NCBI RefSeq assembly: GCF_001650025.1 | Contig: NZ_LVVY01000062.1 | Location: forward strand, 1 to 64,000 | From: Devosia elaeis | GTDB taxonomy: Bacteria > Pseudomonadota > Alphaproteobacteria > Rhizobiales > Devosiaceae | DNA: 64,000 nt | Reading direction: 5' to 3' | Part shown: in pieces, positions 19,083 to 28,730 of the stretch | How positions within the stretch are numbered: the first letter of the stretch is position 1 | How the letters are laid out: every line of letters starts with the position of its first letter | Position numbers and translations under genes: made by a program | Notes under the pieces: model-generated | Seen by the model: only the letters and a program-made list of their open reading frames with translations | Told to the model about the DNA's origin: nothing | Databases searched by the model: none

Positions 19083-21242
19083 ATGGCCGCATTTCTGGGT
19101 AATCTGCGCCTGACCTTCGCCATCGCCGCCATGGCGATCGGCGCCATTTCCATCGCCATCCTGGCCGTGCTGGGCGGGCTCTTCGTGAGCCTCAGTTTTT
19201 CGGTGGAGCGGGACGGCGAAAAGGCGCTGAATGCCGGCACGCGGATCGCCGCGCAAATCCTGCAGGTCAACCTGCCCAGCCTGGAAGTGGCGGTCGACGA
19301 GAGCGGCAATGTGACGGCGCTGCAGGCCCGCTCCATGCCGCGCTTCCGCAGCCATGACGTGATCGACACGGTGAGCAATGTCGCTGGGGCGGAGGCGGCC
19401 ATCTATGTCTTCGACGCCGAGGCGGGCCCCGACTTCACCCTGGGCAGCACCAGTTTCGTCGCCGGCGAGGAGCGGCTCATGGACATGCCGATCCCGGCGG
19501 GGAGCGCCCTGTTCGAGACGCTGACGGCCAATGGAGCGGCGGAGGCGGAGATGACGATCCTGGGCGCCCGCTATGTGGTGCGCTACCAGCCGATCGCCAA
19601 TGCCGACGGGCGGGTGATCGGCGCCTTGATGGTGGCCGTCGACCGCGCGCCGCTCGAGGCGGTGCTGACACAGTCGATGGGCGTGTTGCTGGCCGTGGGG
19701 CTGGTCGTGCTCGTTCTCACGATCATCGTCGCCTTGGTGCTGTCGCGGCTGCTGACAAGACCGATTCCCAAGCTGGCCGGGGTGATGAGCGCCATAGCCG
19801 ATGGCGACCTGGATAGCGCCGTGCCCTATACGACGCGCGGCAACGAAATCGGCGCCATGGCGCGGGCGGTGGAAGTGTTCCGGGCCAATGGCGCGGAGAA
19901 GGCGGCGCTCGATGCCCAGGCCCGCCGGCACATGCAGGAGGCGGCCGACCACAAGGGGCAATTGCAGGCGATCTCGCGGGCGCAATTGGTGGCCGAGTTT
20001 AATCTCGACGGCACCCTGATCACGGCCAATGACAATTTTCTCACCCTGCTGGAGCGGCGGCTGGACGAGGTGGCGGGCCAGCCCAATGCGGTGCTGTTGT
20101 TCGATGCCGACCCGGCCGATCCGGCCTATCGGCAATTCTGGGCGGAGCTGGCGGCGGGTGCGTTCAAGAGCGGGGAATATCGCCGCCGCACCGGCAAGGG
20201 CGCGGAAGTGTGGATCCAGATCACCTTCACGCCGATCTGCGACGCGGACGGGGTCGCCTACAAGGTGGTGCAATTCGCCATCGACGTCACGGCGCGCCGG
20301 CAATCGGTGGCGGCGATCGGCAATGGTCTCAAGCATCTGGCCGAGGGCGACCTGACCGGCCGCATCGACAGCCCGTTCCCGCCCGAATTCGAGGATCTGC
20401 GCCTGGCGCTCAACGGCACGATGGCGCGCTTCGCCGACATGGTGGGGCAATTGCGCACGACCACGCGGGCCTTGCGCATTGCCAGCGGCGAATTGCTGTC
20501 GGGCGCCAATGACCTGTCCGAACGCACCACGCGACAGGCCGCCACGATCGAGGAAATCTCGGCGGCCATGGAGCAATTGGCGGGCACGGTGGCCAAAAAT
20601 GCCGGCATGGCGGGCGACGCCGCGGACAAGACCGCAACGGTCTCCCGGGCAGCGGCGGAAAGCGGCGCGGCGATGTCGGAAGCCAATGACGCCATGGCGC
20701 GCATCACCCAATCCTCGGGCAGGATCTCCAATATTATCGGGCTGATCGACGACATCGCCTTCCAGACCAACCTCCTGGCGCTGAACGCCTCGGTGGAGGC
20801 GGCGCGGGCGGGGGATGCCGGCAAGGGCTTCGCCGTCGTGGCGGTGGAAGTGCGGCGGCTGGCGCAGAGCGCCGCCGGAGCCTCGGCCGAGGTCAAGGCC
20901 CTGGTCGACCAGAGCGGGCTCGAGGTCAAGGCCGGGGCCGGGCTGGTCGGCGCGGCGGGAGAAAAGCTCGAGGCCATGCTGGAGGCGATGCGCGAGAGTG
21001 CGGAACTGGTCAATGCCATTGCGCGGGCCAGCCGCGACCAGGCCGGCTCGATCGAGGAGGTCAATGAAGCGATGCGGCAACTGGACCAGATGACCCAGCA
21101 CAATGCTGCCCTGGTGGAACAGACCAATGCGGTGATCGAACAGACCGAGGGCCAGACCCTGACCCTGGACCGGCTGGTCGATGTGTTCCGCGTCGATGGG
21201 GACATGGCCGGTGCCGGGCGCGGGGAAAGCCGGGCGGCTTAG
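19083..21242 (+). CDS. Methyl-accepting chemotaxis protein with HAMP and PAS domains
   Basis: The 719-residue chemoreceptor has an N-terminal membrane helix (about residues 9-38), a periplasmic sensor domain of about 150 residues and a second helix ([20 protein letters not shown]). Then come HAMP ([20 protein letters not shown]), a cytoplasmic PAS domain ([17 protein letters not shown] to [10 protein letters not shown]) and a second HAMP-like stretch. The signalling hairpin has a canonical tip ([20 protein letters not shown]). No CheR-tethering pentapeptide is seen at the C-terminus. The ATG at 19083 is preceded by AAGGGGG; an ATG at 19056 has no such site. No che genes are nearby. Confidence 0.92.
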   Translation: MAAFLGNLRLTFAIAAMAIGAISIAILAVLGGLFVSLSFSVERDGEKALNAGTRIAAQILQVNLPSLEVAVDESGNVTALQARSMPRFRSHDVIDTVSNVAGAEAAIYVFDAEAGPDFTLGSTSFVAGEERLMDMPIPAGSALFETLTANGAAEAEMTILGARYVVRYQPIANADGRVIGALMVAVDRAPLEAVLTQSMGVLLAVGLVVLVLTIIVALVLSRLLTRPIPKLAGVMSAIADGDLDSAVPYTTRGNEIGAMARAVEVFRANGAEKAALDAQARRHMQEAADHKGQLQAISRAQLVAEFNLDGTLITANDNFLTLLERRLDEVAGQPNAVLLFDADPADPAYRQFWAELAAGAFKSGEYRRRTGKGAEVWIQITFTPICDADGVAYKVVQFAIDVTARRQSVAAIGNGLKHLAEGDLTGRIDSPFPPEFEDLRLALNGTMARFADMVGQLRTTTRALRIASGELLSGANDLSERTTRQAATIEEISAAMEQLAGTVAKNAGMAGDAADKTATVSRAAAESGAAMSEANDAMARITQSSGRISNIIGLIDDIAFQTNLLALNASVEAARAGDAGKGFAVVAVEVRRLAQSAAGASAEVKALVDQSGLEVKAGAGLVGAAGEKLEAMLEAMRESAELVNAIARASRDQAGSIEEVNEAMRQLDQMTQHNAALVEQTNAVIEQTEGQTLTLDRLVDVFRVDGDMAGAGRGESRAA

Positions 21243-21261
21243 CCCGTCCGGACGGGTCTTT
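21243..21261 (+). terminator. Candidate terminator of the chemoreceptor gene
   Basis: The perfect 14-nt palindrome CCCGTCCGGACGGG is followed by TCTTT and begins directly after the stop codon. The short T-run makes the strength uncertain. Confidence 0.55.
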
Positions 21262-21280
21262 GGACGTCCTGATCCGTGCT

Positions 21281-21425
21281 GCCCTCGGGCTCGCCCCCTG
21301 CCGCTGCAGGCTATCGGGTCGAGCCCGAGGGTGACGAGCGGTGGGTGAGGGTGGTGCAGTGATCCGCTGATGGACCCCCACCCTCATTGCTTCCCCTCAA
21401 GGGGGAGGGAGGCGATGGAGCCGCG
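21281..21425. repeat. Two adjacent GC-rich intergenic repeats
   Basis: The first part (21281-21341) repeats the CCCTCGGG.../GAGCCCGAGGGTGACGAGCGG unit of 133-165. The second (about 21373-21425) is a half copy of the CCCCTCAAGGGGGAGGG family found at 28786, 31555 and 50385. They fill the space between the convergent chemoreceptor and racemase genes. Confidence 0.7.
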
Positions 21426-21448
21426 AGTCCAGGCAAATGTGGACTGCT

Positions 21449-22150
21449 CTAGTTTATGGCCGCGTCGACCAGGGCGCGGGCGTGGAGATCGGTGGTGTCG
21501 TAGCAGGGCAGGGGGCTGGTGCTGTCGTCGACCAGCATGCCGATCTCGGTGCAGCCCAGGATGACCGCCTGGGCGCCGCGGGCGGCGAGGCGTTCGATGG
21601 CCTCGATATAGATAAGGCGGGACGGCTCACGAACGATGCCCTTGCACAATTCTTCATAAATGATGCCGTTGAGATTGGTGCGGTCCACCTCGGGCACGAG
21701 GACATCGAGGCCGCGCGCGGTCAGCCGGTCCTTGTAGAAGCTCATTTCCATGGTGAAGCGGGTGCCCAGAAGGCCGATTCTGTCATAGCCGTCGGCCAGG
21801 AGGGCGTCCGCGGTGGGGTCGGCGATGTGGATGAAGGGGATGGCGATGTCCTGGGTGACCTGGTCGGCCACGACATGCATGGTGTTGGTGGCAAGGCCCA
21901 GGACCTGGGCGCCGGCCTGCTGGAGGCCGCGCGCCGCGGCGTTGAGCGCCGCGCCGGCCTCGTCCCATTGGCCGGCCGATTGCATGGCCGCGATGGGGGC
22001 AAAGTCCAGCGAATGAACGATCAGCGGCGCCGAATGCAGGCCGCCACGCCGGGTCGCGGTCTCCTGGTTGAGGATGCGGTAATAATGGGCGGTGGATTCC
22101 CAGCTCATGCCGCCGATGAGGCCGATGGCCTTCATCGCCGTCTCAGCCAT
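21449..22150 (-). CDS. Aspartate/glutamate racemase-family protein
   Basis: The 233-residue protein has the family's GLIGGMSWESTAHYYRI opening. Its two catalytic positions lie in LATNTMHVV and VILGCTEIGML. The first usually holds a cysteine. Here it is threonine, the arrangement reported for the E. coli L-Asp/Glu-specific racemase YgeA, while the second cysteine is present. It probably racemises L-Asp or L-Glu to supply D-amino acids. The ATG at 22150 overlaps the rppH stop (ATGGCTGA), implying coupling; MKAIGLIGG at 22135 is the alternative start. Confidence 0.82.
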   Translation of the reverse strand: MAETAMKAIGLIGGMSWESTAHYYRILNQETATRRGGLHSAPLIVHSLDFAPIAAMQSAGQWDEAGAALNAAARGLQQAGAQVLGLATNTMHVVADQVTQDIAIPFIHIADPTADALLADGYDRIGLLGTRFTMEMSFYKDRLTARGLDVLVPEVDRTNLNGIIYEELCKGIVREPSRLIYIEAIERLAARGAQAVILGCTEIGMLVDDSTSPLPCYDTTDLHARALVDAAIN

Positions 22151-22679
22151 GGGAGAAACGCTCGGGGATATCGGCGAAGGCGGCGACGACCTTTTCATAG
22201 GCCTGGCGCTTGAAGGGGACGATCAGGGACGGGGTGCGGCTGAGCTTTTCCCAGCGCCAGGCGTCGAATTCGGCCTCGAACTTGCCACCACCCGGCGCGA
22301 CCACGTCGATCTCGCCCTCTGCGCCGGTAAAGGCGAAGGCGAACCAGCGCTGGCGCTGGCCGCGATATTTGCCCTTGAGCGCGATGCCCAGGGCATCGTC
22401 GGGGAGATCGTAGTAGATCCATTCGGGCGCTTCGGCGAGCAGGCTCACCGAGGCGACATTGGTTTCCTCGTGCAATTCGCGCAGGGCGGCGCGCAGCGGG
22501 TCCTCGCCCCGGTCGATCCCGCCCTGCGGCATCTGCCAGGGCGCGCCGCGCTCTTCGGATTGTTCGGGATCGCTATCGGCCTTGCGGCGGCCGATAAAGA
22601 CCTTGCCCTGGGCGTTGAACAGGGCAATGCCGACGCAGTCGCGATAGGGCATGGCTTCACGGTCGGGCCGGCTGGTCAT
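22143..22679 (-). CDS. rppH: RNA pyrophosphohydrolase RppH
   Basis: The 178-residue Nudix enzyme removes pyrophosphate from the 5' triphosphate of mRNA and triggers decay; older names are NudH and invasion protein IalA. It begins PYRDCVGIALFNAQGKVFIG. It has the Nudix box GGIDRGEDP-x6-LRELHEETNV and the WQMPQGG and YRGQRQRWFAF motifs diagnostic of RppH. It ends inside the racemase start and lies 10 bp downstream of the deacetylase gene, completing the envelope cluster. Confidence 0.92.
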   Translation of the reverse strand: MTSRPDREAMPYRDCVGIALFNAQGKVFIGRRKADSDPEQSEERGAPWQMPQGGIDRGEDPLRAALRELHEETNVASVSLLAEAPEWIYYDLPDDALGIALKGKYRGQRQRWFAFAFTGAEGEIDVVAPGGGKFEAEFDAWRWEKLSRTPSLIVPFKRQAYEKVVAAFADIPERFSHG

Positions 22680-22689
22680 GGCAAATTCT

Positions 22690-23814
22690 CTAATTCATCA
22701 GGGCGCTGGCGGGCACCAATGCGATGCCCTTGGCGTCAAGTTCGCGCGTCCAGTCGGACACGGCCTGCACCGATATGGGCAGGGCGCTGACTATACCAAT
22801 GGCGCTGCCCGATTCCAGCGCCCGGGCTTCAAGGCTGGCAAGCGCGGCGAGAATGGATGCGCGTGCCGGATTGGCATCGACCATGAGGCTGGCGCGGGCG
22901 AAGGGCACCTTGTTGGCCTCGGCCAGTTGCGCGGCGACCGAGCGGTTGGAGCCGCCATCGTCGATATAGCCCAGGCCGCGGGCGCCGAACTCTTCCAGGA
23001 TGGGGCCCATATCGGCGGCCGAGGCGGTGAAGCGGGCGCCCATATTGTTGATCACCCCGAAATAGCCGCCGAAACGGGCCATGAGCCAGAACAGCTTGTC
23101 GAGATTGGCGCGCGGGCTGTCGCCGGTGAGGATGGTGTGCGGGCCCGGATCGTTCTGCGGGTAGTCGAAGGGCTCCATGGGCACTTCGAGCATGACCTCG
23201 TGGCCGGCGGCGCGGGCGGCGGCGACGCCGTTGGCGAGCGAGCGGCCATAGGGGGCAAAGGCCAGGGTCACGTCCGCGGGCAGGGCATCGACGGCATCGA
23301 GCGAGCCCTGCTCGTTGATGCCGAGCCCGGTGACGATGAGGGCGATGCGCGGGGCGTTCCCGCCCAGGGGCGGCGCCGGCCGGCGATAGGCCAGATAAGG
23401 CGTCAGGCCGGTGCTGGACATGCGGGGAATGGGGCCGTTGGCGGTTTCCTCGCTGAGATCGGGCAATATGGCCGGGCGACCGGCATCGCTGGTATCGGCG
23501 AACGCCGCGGGGTCCATGCCCACTTCCGGCGTGGCGCCGGCGGGGAATTGCTGGGGATCGGCAATGATGGTGGCGGGGCGGCTGGCGACCGCATTGGCGA
23601 CGCTGTTGCCGTCGCGGGTCGAGGTGATGGCGACTTCCGCGCTGGGCCGGCCGCCATCGGGATCGTCGACCAGGACGACCCGCAGCACGACGCCGCCCAG
23701 GACCAGGACGATGAGGGCAAAGAGCAGCCGGGCCAGCGGAAAGTGAAACGGTCCGCTGCGTTCCCTCGTCCGGCGCTTGCGCCCGGTCAGGGGCGTCGAG
23801 AGGTCATTGGCCAT
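22690..23814 (-). CDS. Divergent polysaccharide deacetylase family protein (YibQ/DUF610)
   Basis: The 374-residue protein has a cytoplasmic basic N-terminus, one membrane helix (LARLLFALIVLVLGGVVLRV) and an acidic/Ala-rich linker. A C-terminal domain of about 230 residues follows, with PRIALIVTGLGINEQGS, LAFAPYGRSL, HEVMLEVPMEPFDYP and GLGYIDDGGSNRS, typical of the divergent deacetylase family. Family members sit next to CtpA and EnvC genes in many proteobacteria and act in the periplasm on an unproven substrate. The spacing here fits an operon with ctpA and the EnvC-like gene. Confidence 0.85.
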   Translation of the reverse strand: MANDLSTPLTGRKRRTRERSGPFHFPLARLLFALIVLVLGGVVLRVVLVDDPDGGRPSAEVAITSTRDGNSVANAVASRPATIIADPQQFPAGATPEVGMDPAAFADTSDAGRPAILPDLSEETANGPIPRMSSTGLTPYLAYRRPAPPLGGNAPRIALIVTGLGINEQGSLDAVDALPADVTLAFAPYGRSLANGVAAARAAGHEVMLEVPMEPFDYPQNDPGPHTILTGDSPRANLDKLFWLMARFGGYFGVINNMGARFTASAADMGPILEEFGARGLGYIDDGGSNRSVAAQLAEANKVPFARASLMVDANPARASILAALASLEARALESGSAIGIVSALPISVQAVSDWTRELDAKGIALVPASALMN

Positions 23815-23899
23815 GGGCGTTCCGCGCGTGCCCTTGCGAGGCGGTTCGACAGGAGCCGGGGGCCGGTCGGTCCCCGGGCAGGATCAGCGGCCCGGCGGC

Positions 23900-25330
23900 T
23901 CATTCCGCGACGGGCGGAAAGGCCGGGTTGGTTTCCTCGCCATTGATCAGGCGGATGGCATATTGCAATTGCGCGTCCTCTGCCTTTTCCAGCGGGACAT
24001 AGACGGAGGAGCCCACCGTGGATTCTTCCTGGCCATCGATGGTGATGTGGCCTTCCAGGCCCGCCTCGCCGATGATCTCGTCGCGGCCCTGGAATTCCTC
24101 GGGCACGACCTGCTTGATCTCGATGTCGGGGGTGATGCCCAGGGCCTGGATCGAGCGGTTGTTGGGCGTGTAATAGCGCGCCGTGGTCAACCGCATGGCG
24201 CCGTCCGGCCCCAGCGAGATGATGGACTGCACCGAGCCCTTGCCGAAGGAACGGGTGCCCACCAGGGTGGCCCGCTTGTGGTCCTGCAGGGCGCCGGCCA
24301 CGATTTCGGAGGCCGAGGCCGAGCCGCCATTGATGAGGACCACCATGGGCACGTCGGCCAGCTTTTCGTCCAGCGCGTCGGGCATGGCGTCGTAGCGGGC
24401 GCTCTCGCCTTCAGTGCGGCCCCGGGTCAGCACCACGGCGCCGCGATTGAGGAAAGCGTCGGCGACATAGACGGACTGGTCCACCAGCCCGCCCGGATTG
24501 TTGCGCAGGTCGAGGATGATGCCCTTGGGCGCCACGTCGTCGCGCTCGGCATAGATGGCCTCGATGGCCCGTTCGATGCCGACAAAGGCCTGTTCGGAGA
24601 AGCGGGAAAGCCGCAGCAGGGCGACATCGCCTTCCATGGACCAGCGCACGGCGCGCAGCGAAATGATGCCGCGGGTCAGCTCGAATTCGAGCGGATCGGC
24701 CACGCCTTCGCGCACGATGGTGATGGTCACCTTGGTGCCGACCGGGCCGCGCATCTTCTCGACGGCCTCGTCCTGGGTCATGCCCTGGACCTGCTGACCA
24801 TCGATCTCAACGATCAGGTCGTTGGACAGGATGCCGGCGCGGGCCGCGGGGGTGTCGTCGATGGGCGAGACCACCTTGATCAGCTGGTCTTCCATGATGA
24901 TCTCGACGCCCAGGCCGCCGAACTGGCCGGAAATGTCTTCGCGCGTCTCGTCGTAATCGGTGGGCGGCAGATAGCCCGAATGGGGATCGAGCGAGGTCAG
25001 CATGCCCTGGATGGCGGCGCGGATCAGCTCCTTCTCGTCGGGCGGATCGACATATTCGGCGCGGATGCGGTCGAAAATCTCGCCGAAGAGATTGAGATCG
25101 GCATAGACCTCCATGGGGTCGCGCGGGGCGGCGGCCTTCTCGGCCTCGGTCGGCTCGGGCTGCTCGCCCATGGGATTGGGCGCAGGCGATTCCTGCTCGG
25201 ACGGGGCTTCGTCCAGCGGCATTTCTTCACTGGGGGCCGGAGCGGGCGCCTGGTCCTGGGCGATCAGCACAGAGGCCGGCACCAGCAATGCCGCGCAAAT
25301 GGCGGCGGCACCAAGGATTGGGAAACGCAT
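23900..25330 (-). CDS. ctpA: S41-family carboxyl-terminal processing peptidase CtpA
   Basis: The 476-residue periplasmic serine protease has a signal peptide (MRFPILGAAAICAALLVPAS) and an acidic Pro/Glu-rich linker. A PDZ domain follows (GLGVEIIMEDQLIKVVSPID to ITIVREG). The S41 core has catalytic serine in GGSASASEIVAGAL and lysine in SFGKGSVQ. I chose the ATG at 25330; the open frame upstream overlaps the EnvC-like gene and reads as non-coding. It starts 7 bp after the EnvC-like stop. Confidence 0.93.
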   Translation of the reverse strand: MRFPILGAAAICAALLVPASVLIAQDQAPAPAPSEEMPLDEAPSEQESPAPNPMGEQPEPTEAEKAAAPRDPMEVYADLNLFGEIFDRIRAEYVDPPDEKELIRAAIQGMLTSLDPHSGYLPPTDYDETREDISGQFGGLGVEIIMEDQLIKVVSPIDDTPAARAGILSNDLIVEIDGQQVQGMTQDEAVEKMRGPVGTKVTITIVREGVADPLEFELTRGIISLRAVRWSMEGDVALLRLSRFSEQAFVGIERAIEAIYAERDDVAPKGIILDLRNNPGGLVDQSVYVADAFLNRGAVVLTRGRTEGESARYDAMPDALDEKLADVPMVVLINGGSASASEIVAGALQDHKRATLVGTRSFGKGSVQSIISLGPDGAMRLTTARYYTPNNRSIQALGITPDIEIKQVVPEEFQGRDEIIGEAGLEGHITIDGQEESTVGSSVYVPLEKAEDAQLQYAIRLINGEETNPAFPPVAE

Positions 25331-25337
25331 GAAGAGA

Positions 25338-26732
25338 TTATCCCGTCTGTTCGTTGGCGGCCCACCAACCCGCGGGGTCGAAGGGCTCGTTGTTCTGTCG
25401 AAGTTCAATATAGAGGGTTGGCTGGGCGTTACCAGCACTGGTGGTTACGGTCCGTCCAATTGTCCGTGATCCCATAAGGCCCAGCGGCTCACCCATCTGC
25501 ACGAACTGGCCGATCTCGACCATGATCGAATCGAGGCCCGCCAGCAGGGCCGTATAGCCCCCGCCGGTATTGAGAATGACGATCTGGCCATAATTGAGGT
25601 AAGGGCCCTTATAGAGTACCCAGCCATCGGCCGGCGCCAGCACCTGGGCCTCCGGGCGGGTGAGGACGGACTGGCCCTGGGCGATGCCGCCCCTCCCGTC
25701 ATTGGCGCCGAAAGCCATGGCCAGGGTGCCGTTGGCGGGCTGGACCAGATAGCCGCGCGCCAGCGGGAAGGGCACGGCCGGCTGGGTGCGCGCGGCATCG
25801 GCAAAGGCCAGCTGAATGGCTTCGGGCGACAGCCGGGGCAGGTCCGGATCGGTGGCGGGCCCGGCATTGGCACCGGACGCGGCGCGTTCGGACAGGGCGC
25901 CGATCAATTCGCGCAGGGTCGCGGCGCGCTCGGCCAGTTCGATGGCGGCTTGTTCCTCGGCTTCGAGCTCGGCGCCCATATGGGCAATGCCCTGCTTGCG
26001 GGCGGCGATCAGGGTGGCGATGCGAAGCTGTTCTTCTTCAAGGACTTCGTGATTGGCCTTGAGCATGGCCTCCTCGGCGAGGGCGGCGGCCTTGATCTCG
26101 TTGAGGCTCTTGAGATCGGCGGCGACGCTGTCGGCCTTGGCGCGCAATTGCGGGACGATGGCGGCGATCAGCATGGCGCCGCGGGCCGAGCCCAAGGCAT
26201 CGTCCGGATCGACGATGAGGGCGGGCGGCGGATTGAGGGAAATCCGCTGCAAGGCCGCGAGAACATTGGCGATTTCGGCGTCGGCGCCATCGAGGCGGCC
26301 CCGGACTTCGAACTCGCGGACGATGAGATCGGAGAGCCGTTCCTCGATATCGGTGACCTCGATCTCGGCGAGCTTGACGCGCTGGCCGGCGGCGATGAGG
26401 GCGGCGTTCTGCTGGACATTGTCGCCTTCCATGGCGGCGATTTCGGCCTTGAGCTCGTCGATGCGCTCGCGGCTGAGCGAGAGGGAGGCCTCGACCTCGG
26501 CAAGGTCGGTGGCGCTGGCCGCCTCGGGACCGGGCTCTTCCTCGTCCCCGGTAATTTCCTCTGGATTTTCAGGGCTTTGATTGGTGTCGAGCGAAAGGCC
26601 GGGCCGCAATTGGGTCTCCAGCGTTTCGGCCGGCGCGGGCTCGGTCTGGCCAAGGGACGGCGCGCCGGCGAGCCCGCAAAGCAGCAGGCTGGCCAGCAGA
26701 ATCTTGGTCACGCTTGCCGGCGGCAAGGGCAT
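25338..26732 (-). CDS. EnvC-like murein hydrolase activator with degenerate LytM domain
   Basis: The 464-residue protein has a signal peptide (LLASLLLCGLAGAPSLG), a coiled coil over about residues 70-300 (ELKAEIAAMEGDNVQQNAAL and similar) and a C-terminal LytM/M23 domain. The usual zinc-binding His in the H-x-H strand is replaced (GGYTALLAGLDS). This matches EnvC-type proteins, which activate amidases instead of cutting peptidoglycan themselves. GGGGAG precedes the ATG at 26732. Neighbours ctpA and the deacetylase follow the conserved order. Confidence 0.88.
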   Translation of the reverse strand: MPLPPASVTKILLASLLLCGLAGAPSLGQTEPAPAETLETQLRPGLSLDTNQSPENPEEITGDEEEPGPEAASATDLAEVEASLSLSRERIDELKAEIAAMEGDNVQQNAALIAAGQRVKLAEIEVTDIEERLSDLIVREFEVRGRLDGADAEIANVLAALQRISLNPPPALIVDPDDALGSARGAMLIAAIVPQLRAKADSVAADLKSLNEIKAAALAEEAMLKANHEVLEEEQLRIATLIAARKQGIAHMGAELEAEEQAAIELAERAATLRELIGALSERAASGANAGPATDPDLPRLSPEAIQLAFADAARTQPAVPFPLARGYLVQPANGTLAMAFGANDGRGGIAQGQSVLTRPEAQVLAPADGWVLYKGPYLNYGQIVILNTGGGYTALLAGLDSIMVEIGQFVQMGEPLGLMGSRTIGRTVTTSAGNAQPTLYIELRQNNEPFDPAGWWAANEQTG

Positions 26733-26878
26733 GGGCTCTCCCCGAATCAGTGGCCGCACCTTAGCAAGCCGGCGGCAAAGAGCCGGTTAACATTGCTTAA
26801 CCATAGGCGGGATCGGGGTAACAGACTGTTGACGTCGAGCGCCGCGAAAATCGGATCTTTCCTGGCAAAGGACAGCGT

Positions 26879-27361
26879 TCAGTCACCGCGATGATAGGGA
26901 TGGCCCGAGAGGATGGTGGTGGCGCGGTAAAGCTGCTCGGCGAGCATGATGCGCACGAGCTGATGCGGCCAGACCATGGGGGAGAAACTGAGCGTGAGAT
27001 CGGCGGCCCGGACCAGGTCCGGATCGATGCCGTCGGCGCCGCCGATGACGAAGCCGATGGCGGCGCGCCCATCGTCGCGCCAGCGGGCGAGCTGATTGGC
27101 GAAGGCTTCCGAGGCGAGGCTCTTGCCGCGTTCGTCCAAGGCCACGACCAGGCCATCGGGCAGGGCGGCGCGGATGGCTTTGGCTTCCTCGGTCTTGCGG
27201 GCGGCAGCGGAGCCGGCGCGGGATTCGGAGAGTTCGAAGACGTCGAAGCCGGTGAGCGCCAGGGGCTTGCCGGCGCCCTGCGCGCGCTCGAGATAGCGGG
27301 CCACGAGCTCGCGCTCCGGCCCGGTCTTCATGCGGCCGATGGCGGCGATGGAAATGCGCAT
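26879..27361 (-). CDS. rlmH: 23S rRNA (pseudouridine-1915-N3) methyltransferase RlmH
   Basis: The 160-residue SPOUT-class enzyme methylates pseudouridine 1915 in helix 69 of 23S rRNA. The start MRISIAAIGRMK, the SAM-binding knot IGFVIGGADGID and the C-terminal LTLSFSPMVWPHQLVRIMLA with QLYRATTILSGHPYHR are diagnostic. The ATG at 27361 gives the family start; the longer frame has no ribosome site. Next upstream is rsfS, separated by a repeat element. Confidence 0.94.
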   Translation of the reverse strand: MRISIAAIGRMKTGPERELVARYLERAQGAGKPLALTGFDVFELSESRAGSAAARKTEEAKAIRAALPDGLVVALDERGKSLASEAFANQLARWRDDGRAAIGFVIGGADGIDPDLVRAADLTLSFSPMVWPHQLVRIMLAEQLYRATTILSGHPYHRGD

Positions 27362-27384
27362 GGATCGGTCCTTAAGTGGCCCGG

Positions 27385-27462
27385 CCATTCGAGCTTAGCT
27401 CTCATGACCTTCTCGCCTCAATTCGGTCCACTGGACCGAATTGCCCTTCGGGATGGCTCGAA
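27385..27462. repeat. 78-bp palindromic element, copy 2
   Basis: This has the same length and same TTCGAGC/GCTCGAA ends as 13630-13707. Inner arms are AATTCGGTCCA and TGGACCGAATT. Compared with copy 1, one C is G and the partner G is C, so the palindrome is kept. It sits between rsfS and rlmH and runs straight into the GC-rich repeat at 27465. Confidence 0.85.
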
Positions 27463-27464
27463 GC

Positions 27465-27511
27465 CCCTCACCCCAGCCCTCTCCCCGGAGGGGCAAGGGG
27501 GCGACCGCCGA
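27465..27511. repeat. GC-rich intergenic repeat, second copy of the 9829 type
   Basis: CCCCTCACCCCAGCCCTCTC and CCCGGAGGGGCAAGGGGGCGA repeat the 9829-9875 sequence with few changes. It directly follows the 78-bp palindromic element and ends next to the rsfS stop codon. Confidence 0.65.
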
Positions 27512-27515
27512 TGCT

Positions 27516-27908
27516 TCAGTGCTGGTCGGCGGCGAAATCGGCCTGCCACATCTTTTCGATGTTGTAGAATTCGCGCACTTCGGGGCGGAAGACGTGGAGG
27601 ATGACGTCGCCGGCATCGACCAGGACCCAATCGGCATGGGTCAGACCCTCGACGCGCGGCTTGCCATAGCCGTTTTCGCGCAGGGCGGTGATGACCTGAT
27701 CGGCGACAGCGGCGACATGGCGGTGCGAGCGGCCGGAGGTGACCACCATATGATCGGCCAGCGAGGATTTGCCGGTGATATCGACCGCGACCGTCTCTTC
27801 GGCCTTGGCGTCGTCGAGCGTGTCGAGGATGAGGTCGATGAGGGGCTTCTGGGTCGCGGCGGCGGGCGCCGGAGCGGCGGAAGCGGTGTTTTCGGGCAGC
27901 GCGGCCAT
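27516..27908 (-). CDS. rsfS: Ribosome silencing factor RsfS
   Basis: The 130-residue RsfS/Iojap protein binds L14 and blocks subunit joining when nutrients are short. The core LIDLILDTLDDAKAEETVAV, then DITGKSSLADHMVVTSGRSH and ADWVLVDAGDVILHVFRPEV are family hallmarks. I place the start at the ATG at 27908 (MAALPENTASA), with AAGG about ten bases upstream. The earlier ATG at 27929 adds seven residues. Confidence 0.94.
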   Translation of the reverse strand: MAALPENTASAAPAPAAATQKPLIDLILDTLDDAKAEETVAVDITGKSSLADHMVVTSGRSHRHVAAVADQVITALRENGYGKPRVEGLTHADWVLVDAGDVILHVFRPEVREFYNIEKMWQADFAADQH

Positions 27909-28091
27909 CAGAAACGGCCTTCCGCCCATGCGCGGGCATGGGTCATGCGTAAGTCAAGCATCCTTGGTTGTTGATCGGAATATAGCGGCGTCGTGACAAC
28001 GGCAAGCCGTCTGTTCCTGTTCCGGTGACAATGATCACACTTGAGCACCAATATGCGCTTTCGGGGCCGATTTCGCAAGATGAGGCCGCGA

Positions 28092-28730
28092 TCACGCTTG
28101 CCTGGGGGGGGCGCCGTTGCGGATGGAGGAGGAGGAAAGGGTCGATTGGCGGCCCTGGAGATAAATCCAGGCGGGCGGCCGGGCATAGGCGAGCAGGGGC
28201 GCGGTCCGCTCGTCGTGCTGGGCGTGATCGAGCGTGGCGGCGGCGCGGGAGGCCAGGGCCCGGCGGCCGGCGCCGGGGCGGACATAGACGGCGATGGGCA
28301 CCATGGCGGCGATATCGCGCCAGCGCTCCCAGCGATGGAAATCGGCCAGGCTGTCGGCGCCCATGATCCAGACGAAGCGCCGGTCGGGCAGGGTCCGGGT
28401 GAGAAAACGGATGGTCTGCCAGGTATAGGCGAAGCCCTTTTCCGCCTCGAAACCGGTGACGCGGACGCGCGGATGGCGAATGCGGGCCCGGGCGGCGCGC
28501 ACGCGCTCGGCCAGCGGCGGCAGGCCGGAATTGTTCTTGAGCGGATTGCCGGGCGTGACCAGGACCCAGAGCGCATCGAGTTCCAGCCGGCGCATGGTTT
28601 CCTCCATGACCAGCAGATGCCCGTCATGAATGGGATTGAAGGAGCCGCCGAAAAGGCCGATGCGCATGCCGGGAGCGGAAGGCGGCAAGGTGGTGATGCC
28701 GGGTATGCGCAGGGGTGGGCGCAGGGTCAT
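28092..28730 (-). CDS. nadD: Nicotinate-nucleotide adenylyltransferase NadD
   Basis: The 212-residue enzyme adenylates nicotinate mononucleotide in NAD synthesis. GLFGGSFNPIHDGHL is the nucleotidyltransferase signature, FVWIMGADSLADFHRWERW the substrate-binding segment and SSSSIRNG the C-terminal phosphate-binding motif. The frame gives 212 residues from the ATG at 28730. MRIGLFGGSF at 28667 would be the shorter classical start, and both are possible. The order nadD-rsfS-rlmH is conserved in the order. Confidence 0.93.
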   Translation of the reverse strand: MTLRPPLRIPGITTLPPSAPGMRIGLFGGSFNPIHDGHLLVMEETMRRLELDALWVLVTPGNPLKNNSGLPPLAERVRAARARIRHPRVRVTGFEAEKGFAYTWQTIRFLTRTLPDRRFVWIMGADSLADFHRWERWRDIAAMVPIAVYVRPGAGRRALASRAAATLDHAQHDERTAPLLAYARPPAWIYLQGRQSTLSSSSIRNGAPPRQA

